Assembly (NCBI GenBank): GCA_044507605.1
Contig: JBIQJI010000002.1
Span: forward strand, 124,001-188,000
Source of the DNA: Thermopolyspora sp044507605
GTDB taxonomy: Bacteria; Actinomycetota; Actinomycetes; Streptosporangiales; Streptosporangiaceae
Length of the DNA: 64,000 nt
Reading direction: 5' to 3'
Position 1 is the first letter of the stretch. Every line of letters starts with the position of its first letter. Below, piece by piece: positions 17,243-25,718 of this stretch. The notes below the pieces were generated by a model. It saw only the letters and a program-made list of their open reading frames with translations, was not told the DNA's origin and did not search any database. The translations under genes and the position numbers were made by a program.

Positions 17243-18433
17243 ATGGACAAGTGCCCTTATCCGTTCGCGCGGCCCTCTGCATTGGAGGTGCCGAAGGAAC
17301 TGCTCACTCTGCGCGAAGAGCCCGTCATCGACGTCACCTTGCCGAGCGGCGACTCGGCGCTGCTGGTCACCAGGTACGCCGACGTACGCAAACTGCTGCT
17401 CGACGACCGGCTCAGCCGCAACCTGAACCGCCCCGGCGCCGCGCAGATCGCCAAGAACAACCGGATGTTCCAGGATCCGCGCATCAACCCCGACCCGCCC
17501 GAGCACACCCGGGTGCGGCGCCTCGTCATGCGGGCCTTCACCCCCGCCCGCGTCACCGCGCTGCGCCCCTACGTGCGGCAGGTCGTGGACGAGCTGCTGG
17601 ACGACATGGAGCGGCGCGGCGGCCCCGTCGACCTGAACGAGACGCTGGCCTTCCCGCTGCCCATCCGGGTGATCTGCCGGCTGCTCGGCGTCCCCGAGTC
17701 CGACGTCGAACTGTTCCGCTCCTGGACCGACCACTTCCTGTCGGTCAGCAGGTACACCGGCGAGGAGATCGGCGCGGCGATGCGGTCGCTGGCCGCCTAC
17801 ATCGCCGACCTGATCAAGGAGAAGCGGGAACGGCCCGAGGACGACCTGGTCAGCGCCATGATCCAGGTGCGGGACGCCGAGGACGGCCGGCTCAACGAGT
17901 ACGAACTGCACTGGTGGTGCCGTCTGCTGCTGCTGGTCGGCTACGAGACGACCGCCACCCAGCTGGGTGGCGGCGTCGCGCTGCTGCTGTCGCACCCCGA
18001 CCAGCTGGCGCTGATCCGCGCCGACTACGGCCTGCTGCCCGCCGCGATCGAGGAGACGCTGCGCTGGAAGCTGGTCGGCTCGTCGGTGTCGATGCTGCGC
18101 TACGCCGTGGACGACATTCCGATGGACGGCTACACGATTCCCAAGGGCGCGAGCGTGATCCCGGCCGTCGACTCCGCCAACCAGGACGAGTCGGTGTTCG
18201 ACCGGCCCGAGCGGTTCGACATCACCCGCGACGACGTCTCGTCCCATCTCACGTTCAGCGTCGGCCCGCACTACTGCGTGGGGGCGGCGCTGGCCCGGGC
18301 CGAGCTGGAGATCGCGACCGAGGCCCTGCTGCGCCGCTTCCCCGGGCTGCGGCTGACCGTGCCCCCCACGGAGCTGCGCCGGCAGGAGGGCGCCCTCCTG
18401 GAGGGCTTCATCGAGATCCCGGTCACGTGGTGA
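17243..18433 (+). CDS. Cytochrome P450
   Basis: A 396-aa P450 of ordinary length. It has VGYETT in the I-helix, ExxR in EETLRW, PERFD, and the heme loop FSVGPHYCVG. It is clearly a paralogue of the preceding gene: CPYPFA near the start and LLRRFPGLRL near the end are shared, and the start codon lies 10 bases after that gene's stop. It probably hydroxylates or couples the aromatic core. Electrons could come from the 3Fe-4S ferredoxin at 30479. Confidence 0.94.
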   Translation: MDKCPYPFARPSALEVPKELLTLREEPVIDVTLPSGDSALLVTRYADVRKLLLDDRLSRNLNRPGAAQIAKNNRMFQDPRINPDPPEHTRVRRLVMRAFTPARVTALRPYVRQVVDELLDDMERRGGPVDLNETLAFPLPIRVICRLLGVPESDVELFRSWTDHFLSVSRYTGEEIGAAMRSLAAYIADLIKEKRERPEDDLVSAMIQVRDAEDGRLNEYELHWWCRLLLLVGYETTATQLGGGVALLLSHPDQLALIRADYGLLPAAIEETLRWKLVGSSVSMLRYAVDDIPMDGYTIPKGASVIPAVDSANQDESVFDRPERFDITRDDVSSHLTFSVGPHYCVGAALARAELEIATEALLRRFPGLRLTVPPTELRRQEGALLEGFIEIPVTW

Positions 18434-18446
18434 GGAGGATTCCGGC

Positions 18447-19661
18447 ATGCGTGTCCTGGTGACCGCCTGGGCGTGGTCGTCGCACTATCTTCCGCTGGTC
18501 CCCGTGCTGTGGGCGCTGCGCGCGCAGGGGCACGAGGTGCGCGTCGCCAGCCAGCCCGCGCTGGCCGACGTCGTCACCGGCTCCGGCGCGGTGTTCGTCG
18601 CCGCCGGGCAGGACGTGGACCACGAGAAACTCCGGGCCCAGCAGATGCGGGGCCTCCGGCACGCCGATGTGCCCGAGGCCCCGCCGCCCGGCGCCTCGTC
18701 GGGCCACTGGCGGCCGGGGCAGCGGGAGAAGGTGGCCCGGGTCTTCAGCGTGTTCGCCGCCCGGGCCGACCTCATGGTCGACGACACCCTGGACTTCGCC
18801 CGCCGGTGGCGGCCCGACCTGGTGCTGTTCGAACCGTCCAGCTACGCGGGGCCGCTGGTCGCCGCGCTGCTCGGCGTGCCCGCGGTGCGGCACATCCACG
18901 GCGTCGACCTCACCTACCAGGCCCGCGACGTGGTGCCCGAGGTCCTGGCCCCCGTCACCGAACGGCTCGGCCTCGACTCGTGCGACATCCTGGGCGACCT
19001 GACCATCGACCCGTGCCCGCCGAGCATGCAGATCCCCGCCGACGTACGGCGCGCCCGGGTGCGTTACGTGCCCTACAACGGCAAGGCCGTGCTCCCCGAG
19101 TGGCTGTGGGCGCCGCCCGAGCGGCCCAGGATCTGCCTGACCTGGGGCGCCACCACCACCAGCCTCGGCGGCGCCGGCATGTTCCTGCCGCCGGAGGTGA
19201 TCGCCGCCCTCGACGGACTCGACGTCGAGATCGTCGTCGCCGTCGGGTCCGCGGACCACGACCGCCTGCGCGAGGCGCTCACCGCCACCTACGGCGAGGT
19301 GCCCGCCCACGTGCGGGTGGTCAGCGGCCTCGCGCTGAACCTGCTGCTGCCGACCTGCGCGGCGCTGGTGCACCAGGGCGGCTTCGGCAGCACCCTGACC
19401 GGCGTCCACTACGGCGTGCCGCAGCTGGTGCTGCCGCAGCTCGTCGACCAGGTGTTCGCGGCCGAACGGCTCGCCGGCACCGGCGCGGGCGCGTTCCTGC
19501 GGCGCGAAGAGATCGGCAGGGACACCATCCGCGCCGGCGTCGAGGCACTGCTGTCGGGCCCCTCCTACCGGTCGGCCGCCGACCGCCTCCGCGCCGAACT
19601 GCACGCCCAGCCGGCCCCCACCGAGATCGTGCCCGTCCTCACGGACCTGGCCGGCGCCTGA
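18447..19661 (+). CDS. Glycosyltransferase, GT1 family of the activator-dependent type
   Basis: A 404-aa glycosyltransferase starting MRVLVTAWAWSSHYLPLVPV, with DPCPPSMQ then RYVPYNG in the middle and VHQGGFGSTLTGVHYGVPQ in the donor-binding domain. AGGAGG lies eight bases before the ATG. It is fourth in the operon behind the methyltransferase and two P450s, and a terminator follows at 19671. It is close to the enzymes at 5493 and 50644, consistent with successive sugar transfers onto one scaffold. Confidence 0.92.
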   Translation: MRVLVTAWAWSSHYLPLVPVLWALRAQGHEVRVASQPALADVVTGSGAVFVAAGQDVDHEKLRAQQMRGLRHADVPEAPPPGASSGHWRPGQREKVARVFSVFAARADLMVDDTLDFARRWRPDLVLFEPSSYAGPLVAALLGVPAVRHIHGVDLTYQARDVVPEVLAPVTERLGLDSCDILGDLTIDPCPPSMQIPADVRRARVRYVPYNGKAVLPEWLWAPPERPRICLTWGATTTSLGGAGMFLPPEVIAALDGLDVEIVVAVGSADHDRLREALTATYGEVPAHVRVVSGLALNLLLPTCAALVHQGGFGSTLTGVHYGVPQLVLPQLVDQVFAAERLAGTGAGAFLRREEIGRDTIRAGVEALLSGPSYRSAADRLRAELHAQPAPTEIVPVLTDLAGA

Positions 19662-19670
19662 CGAACCCGA

Positions 19671-19690
19671 CCCCCGCCCGAGGGCGGGGG
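19671..19690 (+). terminator. Hairpin terminator with T-tract
   Basis: CCCCCGCCC and GGGCGGGGG pair around a 2-base GA gap (a tight loop once end pairs open) and are followed by TTT. It lies directly after the glycosyltransferase stop codon. Confidence 0.75.
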
Positions 19691-19709
19691 TTTCCCCGTA
19701 AGGAGTCGT

Positions 19710-20186
19710 ATGACCACCCCCACCGTACGGGCGGCCGGCCCGCGGTTCGACCCGCCCCGCTCCCCGCAGACCCGCCGAGCCGACGTCGAACGGCTGCTGC
19801 GCACCGAGAACCACCTGTGGCTGGCCACCTCGGGACAGGACGGCCCCCACCTGGTACCGCTGGCGTTCGGCTGGGACGGCACCCGGCTGATCATGATGAC
19901 CAAGCCGGGCAACCGCACCGCCGCGAACCTGCGCGCCGACCCCCGCGCCCGCGCCTCCCTCGGCTCGACCCGCGACGTGGTGATCGTGGACGGCCTGGTC
20001 ACCATCGGCGACCCCGCCGACGCCCCCGCCGAGACGAAGGCCCTGTTCGCGCGGCTGCCGCTCAACCCCGAACGGGTCCCCGGCGTGGTGGCCCTGTGGC
20101 TCACCCCGCACCGCATCCAGGCGTGGCGCCACTTCGGCGAAATGCCCGGCCGCACCGTCATGGCGGACGGCACCTGGCTGGCCTGA
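19710..20186 (+). CDS. Pyridoxamine 5'-phosphate oxidase-family (PPOX) flavoprotein
   Basis: A 158-aa split-barrel flavin/F420-binding protein with WLATSGQDGPHLVPLAF, the first strands of the family, then MMTKPGNRTAANL and the conserved DVVIVDG strand. Members use FMN or F420 for reductions, or act as cofactor-binding proteins; many are of unknown substrate. It has its own ribosome site (AAGGAG) right after the terminator at 19671 and is closed by a terminator at 20241. It may therefore be transcribed by read-through or on its own. A direct role in the pathway is uncertain. Confidence 0.8.
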   Translation: MTTPTVRAAGPRFDPPRSPQTRRADVERLLRTENHLWLATSGQDGPHLVPLAFGWDGTRLIMMTKPGNRTAANLRADPRARASLGSTRDVVIVDGLVTIGDPADAPAETKALFARLPLNPERVPGVVALWLTPHRIQAWRHFGEMPGRTVMADGTWLA

Positions 20187-20240
20187 CCGGGCAGACCGCC
20201 CACGCACCCACACGACGACACAACACAAACGAACGCATAC

Positions 20241-20274
20241 GACAGGGCCGCGTGCTCGGACACGCGGCCCTGTC
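20241..20274 (+). terminator. Perfect 14-bp hairpin terminator
   Basis: GACAGGGCCGCGTG at 20241-20254 pairs exactly with 20261-20274 around the loop CTCGGA. It lies after the PPOX gene, which converges with the ABC transporter gene. Confidence 0.85.
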
Positions 20275-20572
20275 GCGTCGGGAGGTCCTTCCAGGAAGAA
20301 GGCCGTGCCGACATGTACCACCGGCAGGCCGTGCCGAGAGGTACCGGGAGGCGGCGCCGGTAGCGGCCGTGTCGAGGGTCGATCGTGCTGGAGGTCCGGC
20401 CCCGCCGGGAGTCCGGTGGTGGCGGTAGCCTGTCGTGCCGGACGCCGGTCGTCGGTACTCGCCCTCGGTGGCCGATCCGCCGTAGCGAAGCGACCGCCCC
20501 GCCGTGCCGTCACCGTGTCGTCATCGTGTCGGCGTCGTGCCGGGTGACGTGCGGGCGGGGCGGGTCGGGGGC
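20275..20572. other. Non-coding gap with no recognised feature
   Basis: About 300 bases between the terminator and the 3' end of the ABC transporter gene. Short open frames on both strands lack ribosome sites and family similarity. No RNA gene or repeat was recognised. Confidence 0.5.
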
Positions 20573-23500
20573 TCAGGAAGGGATGGGGTCCGGGTCCGGT
20601 GCGGCGGGGGTGCCGGCGGCAGGGGTATCGGCGGCAGGGGTGTCGGACCGCGTCGTGTGCCACATGTCCGCGTATCGGCCGCCCGCCGCCAGCAGCTCCT
20701 CGTGGGTGCCGAGCTCGGCGAGGCGGCCGTCGGCGAGCACGGCCACCCGGTCGGCGTCGCGGGCCGAGCGCAGCCGGTGGGTGACCATCACGGTGGTCCG
20801 GCCGGCGGTCGCGCGGGTCACGGCGTCCATCATGGTCTCGTCGAGGCCGGCGGTCGCCTCGTCCAGGAGCAGCAGTTCGGGGTCCACGAGCAGGGCGCGG
20901 GCCAGGCAGAGGAGCTGACGCTGCCCGGCCGACAGTGAGCCGTCGGTGACGACGTGGTCGTAGCCGCCGGGCAGCGCCATGATCAGCTCGTGTGCGCCGA
21001 CCGCCGTGGCGGCGGCCACCACGTCCGCCTCGGGGGCGTCGGGGCGGCCGTAGGCGATGTTGGCGCGGACGCTCACCGGGAACAGGAACGGCTCCTGGGG
21101 CACGTATCCCAGCCGGGACCGGTACGCCGACGGGTCGAGCGACCGCAGGTCGGCGCCGCCGAGCAGGAGCCGTCCCGACGTCGGGTCGTGGAACCGCGCG
21201 ATCAGCTTGACCAGGGTGGACTTGCCGGCGCCGGACGCGCCGACGACGGCCAGGGTCTCGCCGGGCCGCACCGTCAGGTCGAGCCCGGTCAGGGCGTCGG
21301 CGTCGGCGCCCGGGTAGCGGAAGCCGACGTTCTCCAGCCGCAGTTCCCCCGCGACCCCTTCGGCCGGCCGCGGCCGGTCGTCGGCGAGGGCGGCGGGGGC
21401 GTCCGGCGGGGTGCCGAGCAGGGCGCCGATGCGCCCGGTCGAGACACGGGCCTGCTGCAGCGAGTCGAAGAACCCGAAGGCCTGCTGGATCGGGGTGAAC
21501 AGGAGGGCCTGGTAGAGCACGAACGCCACCAGCTCGCCGGGGGCCAGCGAGCCACGGGCGACGAGCAGGGCGCCCACGCCCAGCAGCAGCGCGATCCCGA
21601 TGTCGGACAGCAGGTCGATCAGCGGGAAGTAGATCGCCACCAGCCGATACGCGGCGATGCGCGCGTCGGCGTAGCCGCGGGCGGCCTCACTGAACTTGGC
21701 CTGCCGCCGGTCCTGCTGCCCGAAGGCCTGCGACTCGCGCGCCCCGGACAGGCTCTCCTCGAGGTCGGTGTTCATCTCGGCGATGCGGCGCCGGGCCCGG
21801 CGGTACGACGCGGCCGACAGCCGCTGGCACACGACCACGACTCCGATGAGCGGCACGAGCACGCCGAGGGTGACGCCGGCCATGACCAGGTTCAGCGACG
21901 CCATCACGGCGAGGGCCACCACGGAGGTGACGGTGGCGACGACGATGCTCGCCAGTCCCGTCGAAAGTACCTCCGACAGGGTCTCGACGTCGGACACGAC
22001 GACGGTGAGCAGGTCGCCGGTCCGGTGGCTTTCGAAGAAGTCGATCGGCAGCCGCTGCAGGTGCGCCCACACGCGCACGCGCAGCGTGTGCACGATCCGC
22101 TGCCCGACCCGGCCGGCCACCACCAGCAGCGCCCTCGTGCCGGCGTACTGGATCAGGGCGCTGATCGCGAACAGCCCTCCGGCGACGGCCAGGGCGCGGA
22201 ACGATCCGCTGAGCATGCCCCGGTCGATGCCGCTCCGGGCGAGGTACGGCCCCGCGACGCCGGTGATCGCGCCGAGCGCGACCAGCAGGAAGACGGCCAC
22301 CAGCCCGCCCCGCTGGGACCGCAGCAGCCCGGCGGACCAGCGCTGCCCGGTGGCGGGCGGTGGCAGGGCGGCGGATGCACGTGGAGCGGAGGCGGCGGCC
22401 GGGGCAGGGCCGGAAGCAGGGGCAGAGCCGGAAGCAGGGGCGACGGCCGAGGCGGGAGCGGCGGCAGGGGCGGCGGGCTCGGGCCCGCCGGTCCGCGCGG
22501 CCGGGGTGTCGCCGGTGGGCTCGGCCGTTTCGTCGGGATCGGTGCCGGCGATCAGGTCGCGATAGTGGTCCGAGCGGCGCCACAGTTCCTCGTGTGTGCC
22601 TTGGTCGGTGATGGCGCCGTGGTCCAGGAGCACGACGCGGTCGGCGAGGGCGAGCAGGGCCGGCCGGCGGGTGACGATCAGCGTGGTGCGGCCGCGCACC
22701 GCTTCGGCCAGGGTCTCGGCCAGGTCGGCTTCGAGTACGGGGTCGACCGCGCTGGTGACGTCGTCGAGCACGAGCACGCGCGGGTCGGTGAGCAGTGCCC
22801 TGGCGAGCGCGACGCGCTGCCGCTGGCCGCCGGACAGGCCGACTCCGCGTTCGGCCACCGGGGTGTCGTAGCCGGCCGGGAGGGTCGCGACGAATTCGTC
22901 GAGCCGGGCGGCCGCCGCTGCGGCGGCCACCTCGGCGTCGGTGGCGCCCGGCCGGCCGTAGGTGATGTTCTCCCGGATCGTGCCGGCGAACAGGAAGGCG
23001 TCTTCGAAGGCCATGCCGATCTGGCGGCGCAGCGACTCCAGTGTCACGTCGCGCACGTCGATCCCGTCGATGCGGACGGCGCCGCGCGACACGTCGTGCA
23101 GCCGGGCCGGCAGTGCGGCGGCGGTGGACTTGCCGGAGCCGGAGCCGCCGGTCAGCGCCACGACTTCGCCGGGGGCGAGCCGCAGGTGGAAGCCGTCGAG
23201 CACGGGCCGGCCCTCGACGTACCCGAACGTCACGTCGTCGAAGACGGTCTCGCCGGGGCCGGGCGGCAGGGGACGGGCGCCGGGGCGGTCGGTCACGGTG
23301 GGCCGCGAGTCGAGCACTTCGAAGATCCGCGTGGCGGAGACGCGGGCGCGGTTGACGGAGGTGATCAGGCCGGCGAGCAGCCCGGCGGGCGCGACGAGCA
23401 TGGCGAGGTAGCTGGTGAAGGCGAGGAACGCGCCGACGCTGATCTGGTGCCGCAGCGCCAGCCAGCCGCCGACCATCAGCACCATGACCTGGCCGAAGGT

Positions 23501-24280
23501 GGGGATGGCGGCGAGCAGCGACTGGCCGCGGGCCAGTTCGCGCACGGCGCGCAGCCGGGCCGCGAAGAGCCGTTCCGATTCGGCGTCGAACCGGCGCAGT
23601 TCGCGCTGTTCCTGGCCGAAGCCTTTGACGACGCGTACCCCGGCGATGCCTTGTTCCGCGGTCTGCGCGAGTTCGCCTTGGCGCTGCTGGGCGGCGCCGG
23701 TCGCGCGGATCTGCCCGTCGCGGGTGCGCCGGGTCGCGTAGATCATGGCGGGGACGATCAGCGTGGTGCAGGCCGCGAGGATCGGCGCGATGGTCAGCAT
23801 CATGACCAGGCCGAAGACGGTGAACAGCAGGCCGCTGCCGACCTGGGGCAGGGTGGTCAGGACGCGGACGAGGGCGCCGGTGTCGGAGTTGACCCGGGCG
23901 ATGATCTGCCCGATGCTCAGGTCCTGCCGGGAGCCGGGGTCGAGCCGCTGGGCGCGTTCGTGCAGCGCTTCGCGAAACAGCAGCTGCACGTTGGCGGTCA
24001 CGCGGGCCTGCCGGTTGAGGCAGATCTTCTTGGTCACGAAGATCCCGGCCGCGAGCAGCACGAACGCGCTGAGCCAGGGCAGCAGGGGCGCGCGGTGGCT
24101 GAGCACCGCGTCGTCGACGATGTGCTGCTGCAGCACCGGCACGGCCGCCGCCAGCACCGCGCCGACGCCGGCGGCCGCGACCGCGAGCACCAGGTCGCGG
24201 CGCTGGCCGCGCATGAACCCCCAGAGCCGCCGCACCCACGGCACCCGGCCGGGGTCCTGGCCGGGTGCCGGTTCAGTCAC
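20573..24280 (-). CDS. Fused ABC exporter (TMD-NBD-TMD-NBD) with one degenerate ATP site
   Basis: A 1235-aa fusion of two half-transporters joined by an Ala/Pro-rich linker near residues 595-650. NBD1 has Walker A GGSGSGKST near residue 380, LSGGQRQR and VLVLDDVTSAVD. The catalytic Glu is Asp and the switch His is Arg (VTRRPAL). NBD2 has GASGAGKST near residue 1015, LSAGQRQL, LLLLDEATAGLD and an intact VTHR. The NBD2 site paired with the NBD1 signature is therefore canonical and the other degenerate, as in heterodimeric exporters. The GTG start at 24280 overlaps the preceding gene by 8 bases. It most likely exports the product and gives self-resistance. Confidence 0.93.
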   Translation of the reverse strand: MTEPAPGQDPGRVPWVRRLWGFMRGQRRDLVLAVAAAGVGAVLAAAVPVLQQHIVDDAVLSHRAPLLPWLSAFVLLAAGIFVTKKICLNRQARVTANVQLLFREALHERAQRLDPGSRQDLSIGQIIARVNSDTGALVRVLTTLPQVGSGLLFTVFGLVMMLTIAPILAACTTLIVPAMIYATRRTRDGQIRATGAAQQRQGELAQTAEQGIAGVRVVKGFGQEQRELRRFDAESERLFAARLRAVRELARGQSLLAAIPTFGQVMVLMVGGWLALRHQISVGAFLAFTSYLAMLVAPAGLLAGLITSVNRARVSATRIFEVLDSRPTVTDRPGARPLPPGPGETVFDDVTFGYVEGRPVLDGFHLRLAPGEVVALTGGSGSGKSTAAALPARLHDVSRGAVRIDGIDVRDVTLESLRRQIGMAFEDAFLFAGTIRENITYGRPGATDAEVAAAAAAARLDEFVATLPAGYDTPVAERGVGLSGGQRQRVALARALLTDPRVLVLDDVTSAVDPVLEADLAETLAEAVRGRTTLIVTRRPALLALADRVVLLDHGAITDQGTHEELWRRSDHYRDLIAGTDPDETAEPTGDTPAARTGGPEPAAPAAAPASAVAPASGSAPASGPAPAAASAPRASAALPPPATGQRWSAGLLRSQRGGLVAVFLLVALGAITGVAGPYLARSGIDRGMLSGSFRALAVAGGLFAISALIQYAGTRALLVVAGRVGQRIVHTLRVRVWAHLQRLPIDFFESHRTGDLLTVVVSDVETLSEVLSTGLASIVVATVTSVVALAVMASLNLVMAGVTLGVLVPLIGVVVVCQRLSAASYRRARRRIAEMNTDLEESLSGARESQAFGQQDRRQAKFSEAARGYADARIAAYRLVAIYFPLIDLLSDIGIALLLGVGALLVARGSLAPGELVAFVLYQALLFTPIQQAFGFFDSLQQARVSTGRIGALLGTPPDAPAALADDRPRPAEGVAGELRLENVGFRYPGADADALTGLDLTVRPGETLAVVGASGAGKSTLVKLIARFHDPTSGRLLLGGADLRSLDPSAYRSRLGYVPQEPFLFPVSVRANIAYGRPDAPEADVVAAATAVGAHELIMALPGGYDHVVTDGSLSAGQRQLLCLARALLVDPELLLLDEATAGLDETMMDAVTRATAGRTTVMVTHRLRSARDADRVAVLADGRLAELGTHEELLAAGGRYADMWHTTRSDTPAADTPAAGTPAAPDPDPIPS

Positions 24281-25016
24281 GCCCGCTCCCGACCGGCACG
24301 ACCGGCACCGGCGCCGCCGCTTCCGCCGGGGCCTGCCGGGCCCGCAGGGCCGCGAACAGCGGCTTGCCGAGGAACCGGGTGAGCACGATGAGGATCACCA
24401 GGCCGAGCAGGGTGGGAACCTGCCCGGCGAGCACCGCGACGTTCAGCGGCACGTTGTAGATGATCACCACACGGAGCACGGCGGACGTCAGGAAGCCGAC
24501 GCCCCAGATCAGGTTGAGCAGCCGGAACCTGGCGACGAACGCCCGGTCTTCCCGCCAGCAGTCGTCCCAGGCGGCGGCCAGCCGCTCGTCGCCTTTGGTG
24601 ATGAACGGTGTCACCACATCGTTGATCAGGGTGCGGCCGACGAACGTGGTGATGATCCCGAACGTGCCGCCGAGGGCGGGGATGACCGCGGACTTGGCGA
24701 GGATCAGCCGCGCGTCACCGGTGACGAACACCAGCACGAGGCTGCCCACCAGAGTGACCATGATCATCAGGGGGAACGCGGTGAGCCTGCGCGCCTTGAT
24801 GCAGCGATAGACGGTGCGCGCCCCGGCCGCGGCCGCGCCGACCGACAGCGAGATGACGGGCCCGATGCCGAACAGCACGCTCAGCGCGAAGAACGCGATC
24901 ACGGGCGCGGCCATGTCGAGGAGCATGGGCAGCACGGCCCGCACCCGCGGATTGGCCGCCAGCGACGACAGGGCGGCCAGCGGCGAGAACGACGAGGAAG
25001 AGGTGGGGGCGGACAT
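24273..25016 (-). CDS. VC0807-family integral membrane protein, copy 1
   Basis: A 247-aa protein with about six hydrophobic segments, matching the VC0807-like family (substrate unknown). Recognisable segments are LPMLLDMAAPVIAFFALS near the start, TFVGRTLINDVVTPF in the middle and LNLIWGVGFLTSAVLRVV before the last helices. It overlaps the ABC exporter gene by 8 bases and follows its own paralogue. The pair may act together as a heteromeric membrane unit tied to export or resistance, which is an inference from position. Confidence 0.78.
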   Translation of the reverse strand: MSAPTSSSSFSPLAALSSLAANPRVRAVLPMLLDMAAPVIAFFALSVLFGIGPVISLSVGAAAAGARTVYRCIKARRLTAFPLMIMVTLVGSLVLVFVTGDARLILAKSAVIPALGGTFGIITTFVGRTLINDVVTPFITKGDERLAAAWDDCWREDRAFVARFRLLNLIWGVGFLTSAVLRVVIIYNVPLNVAVLAGQVPTLLGLVILIVLTRFLGKPLFAALRARQAPAEAAAPVPVVPVGSGRD

Positions 25017-25019
25017 GGC

Positions 25020-25718
25020 TCACCGTCTCCCGGTCGCCGGCACGTCGCCACCGTTGCTCGGCTCGTCGTCGGGCGTCTCGTAGGAGTCGACGATGCGGCG
25101 CAGCGCGGGCACCTGCAGCCGGAAGTAGCCCAGCACGAAGACGAGCAGCACGATGCCGGGCAGCTGCGACAGCAGGAACGACTTCTCGATCTCCTCGATC
25201 GTGTACTGGTAGACGATGACGACGCGCAGCACCGACTCGGCGATGAGGAACAGCGCGAAGGCGCCGGTCATGGTCCGCTGCCGCCGGCGGAACTCCGCCG
25301 ACTCGTCCCAGGCCCGATCGTAGGCGATGGCCCGCTTCGGGTCGCCTTTGATGGCCATGGGCGCGGCCGCCTGGTAGACGATGGGCCGGCCCACGAAGCA
25401 GGTCACGCCCAGGAAGGCGCCGGTGAGAACGGTGTAGAAGGCCGGCTTGATCGCGACGATGCGGGGATCGTCGGTGACGAAGATCAGCGCGATGGTGAGT
25501 GCGATCTCCAGGATGACCAGCAGCCCGATCCAGTCGAGCCGCTTGCGCCGGACGGTGTTCACCGCGGTGGCGGCGCCGGTGGCCACACCGGCGATGGTGA
25601 GCGCCCAGAAGTCGTTGAGGCCGGCCTGCTTCAGCGCGAAGTACAGGACGACGGGCACGACGATATCGGCCAGCAACGGCAGCAGCGGCCGGAGCTTTGT
25701 GACAAGTGCGGAATTCAT
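25020..25718 (-). CDS. VC0807-family integral membrane protein, copy 2
   Basis: A 232-aa membrane protein paralogous to the next gene: LPLLADIVVPVVLYFALK, the cross-family segment TCFVGRPIVYQ and FLIAESVLRVVIVYQY align with that protein. ATG at 25718 was chosen because AAGGAG lies 11 bases upstream and the longer frame is antisense-like noise. Its start overlaps the stop of the monooxygenase gene (ATGA). Function unknown. A tandem pair of this family between a monooxygenase and an exporter suggests a membrane role in self-protection. Confidence 0.8.
   Translation of the reverse strand: MNSALVTKLRPLLPLLADIVVPVVLYFALKQAGLNDFWALTIAGVATGAATAVNTVRRKRLDWIGLLVILEIALTIALIFVTDDPRIVAIKPAFYTVLTGAFLGVTCFVGRPIVYQAAAPMAIKGDPKRAIAYDRAWDESAEFRRRQRTMTGAFALFLIAESVLRVVIVYQYTIEEIEKSFLLSQLPGIVLLVFVLGYFRLQVPALRRIVDSYETPDDEPSNGGDVPATGRR

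Noticed and set aside
18423..20663. Minus-strand open frame of 746 codons across the glycosyltransferase and PPOX genes
   Set aside because: It crosses two terminators and is antisense to well-supported genes.
20954..24382. Plus-strand open frame of 1142 codons opposite the ABC exporter
   Set aside because: Antisense shadow; the minus strand has complete Walker and signature motifs.
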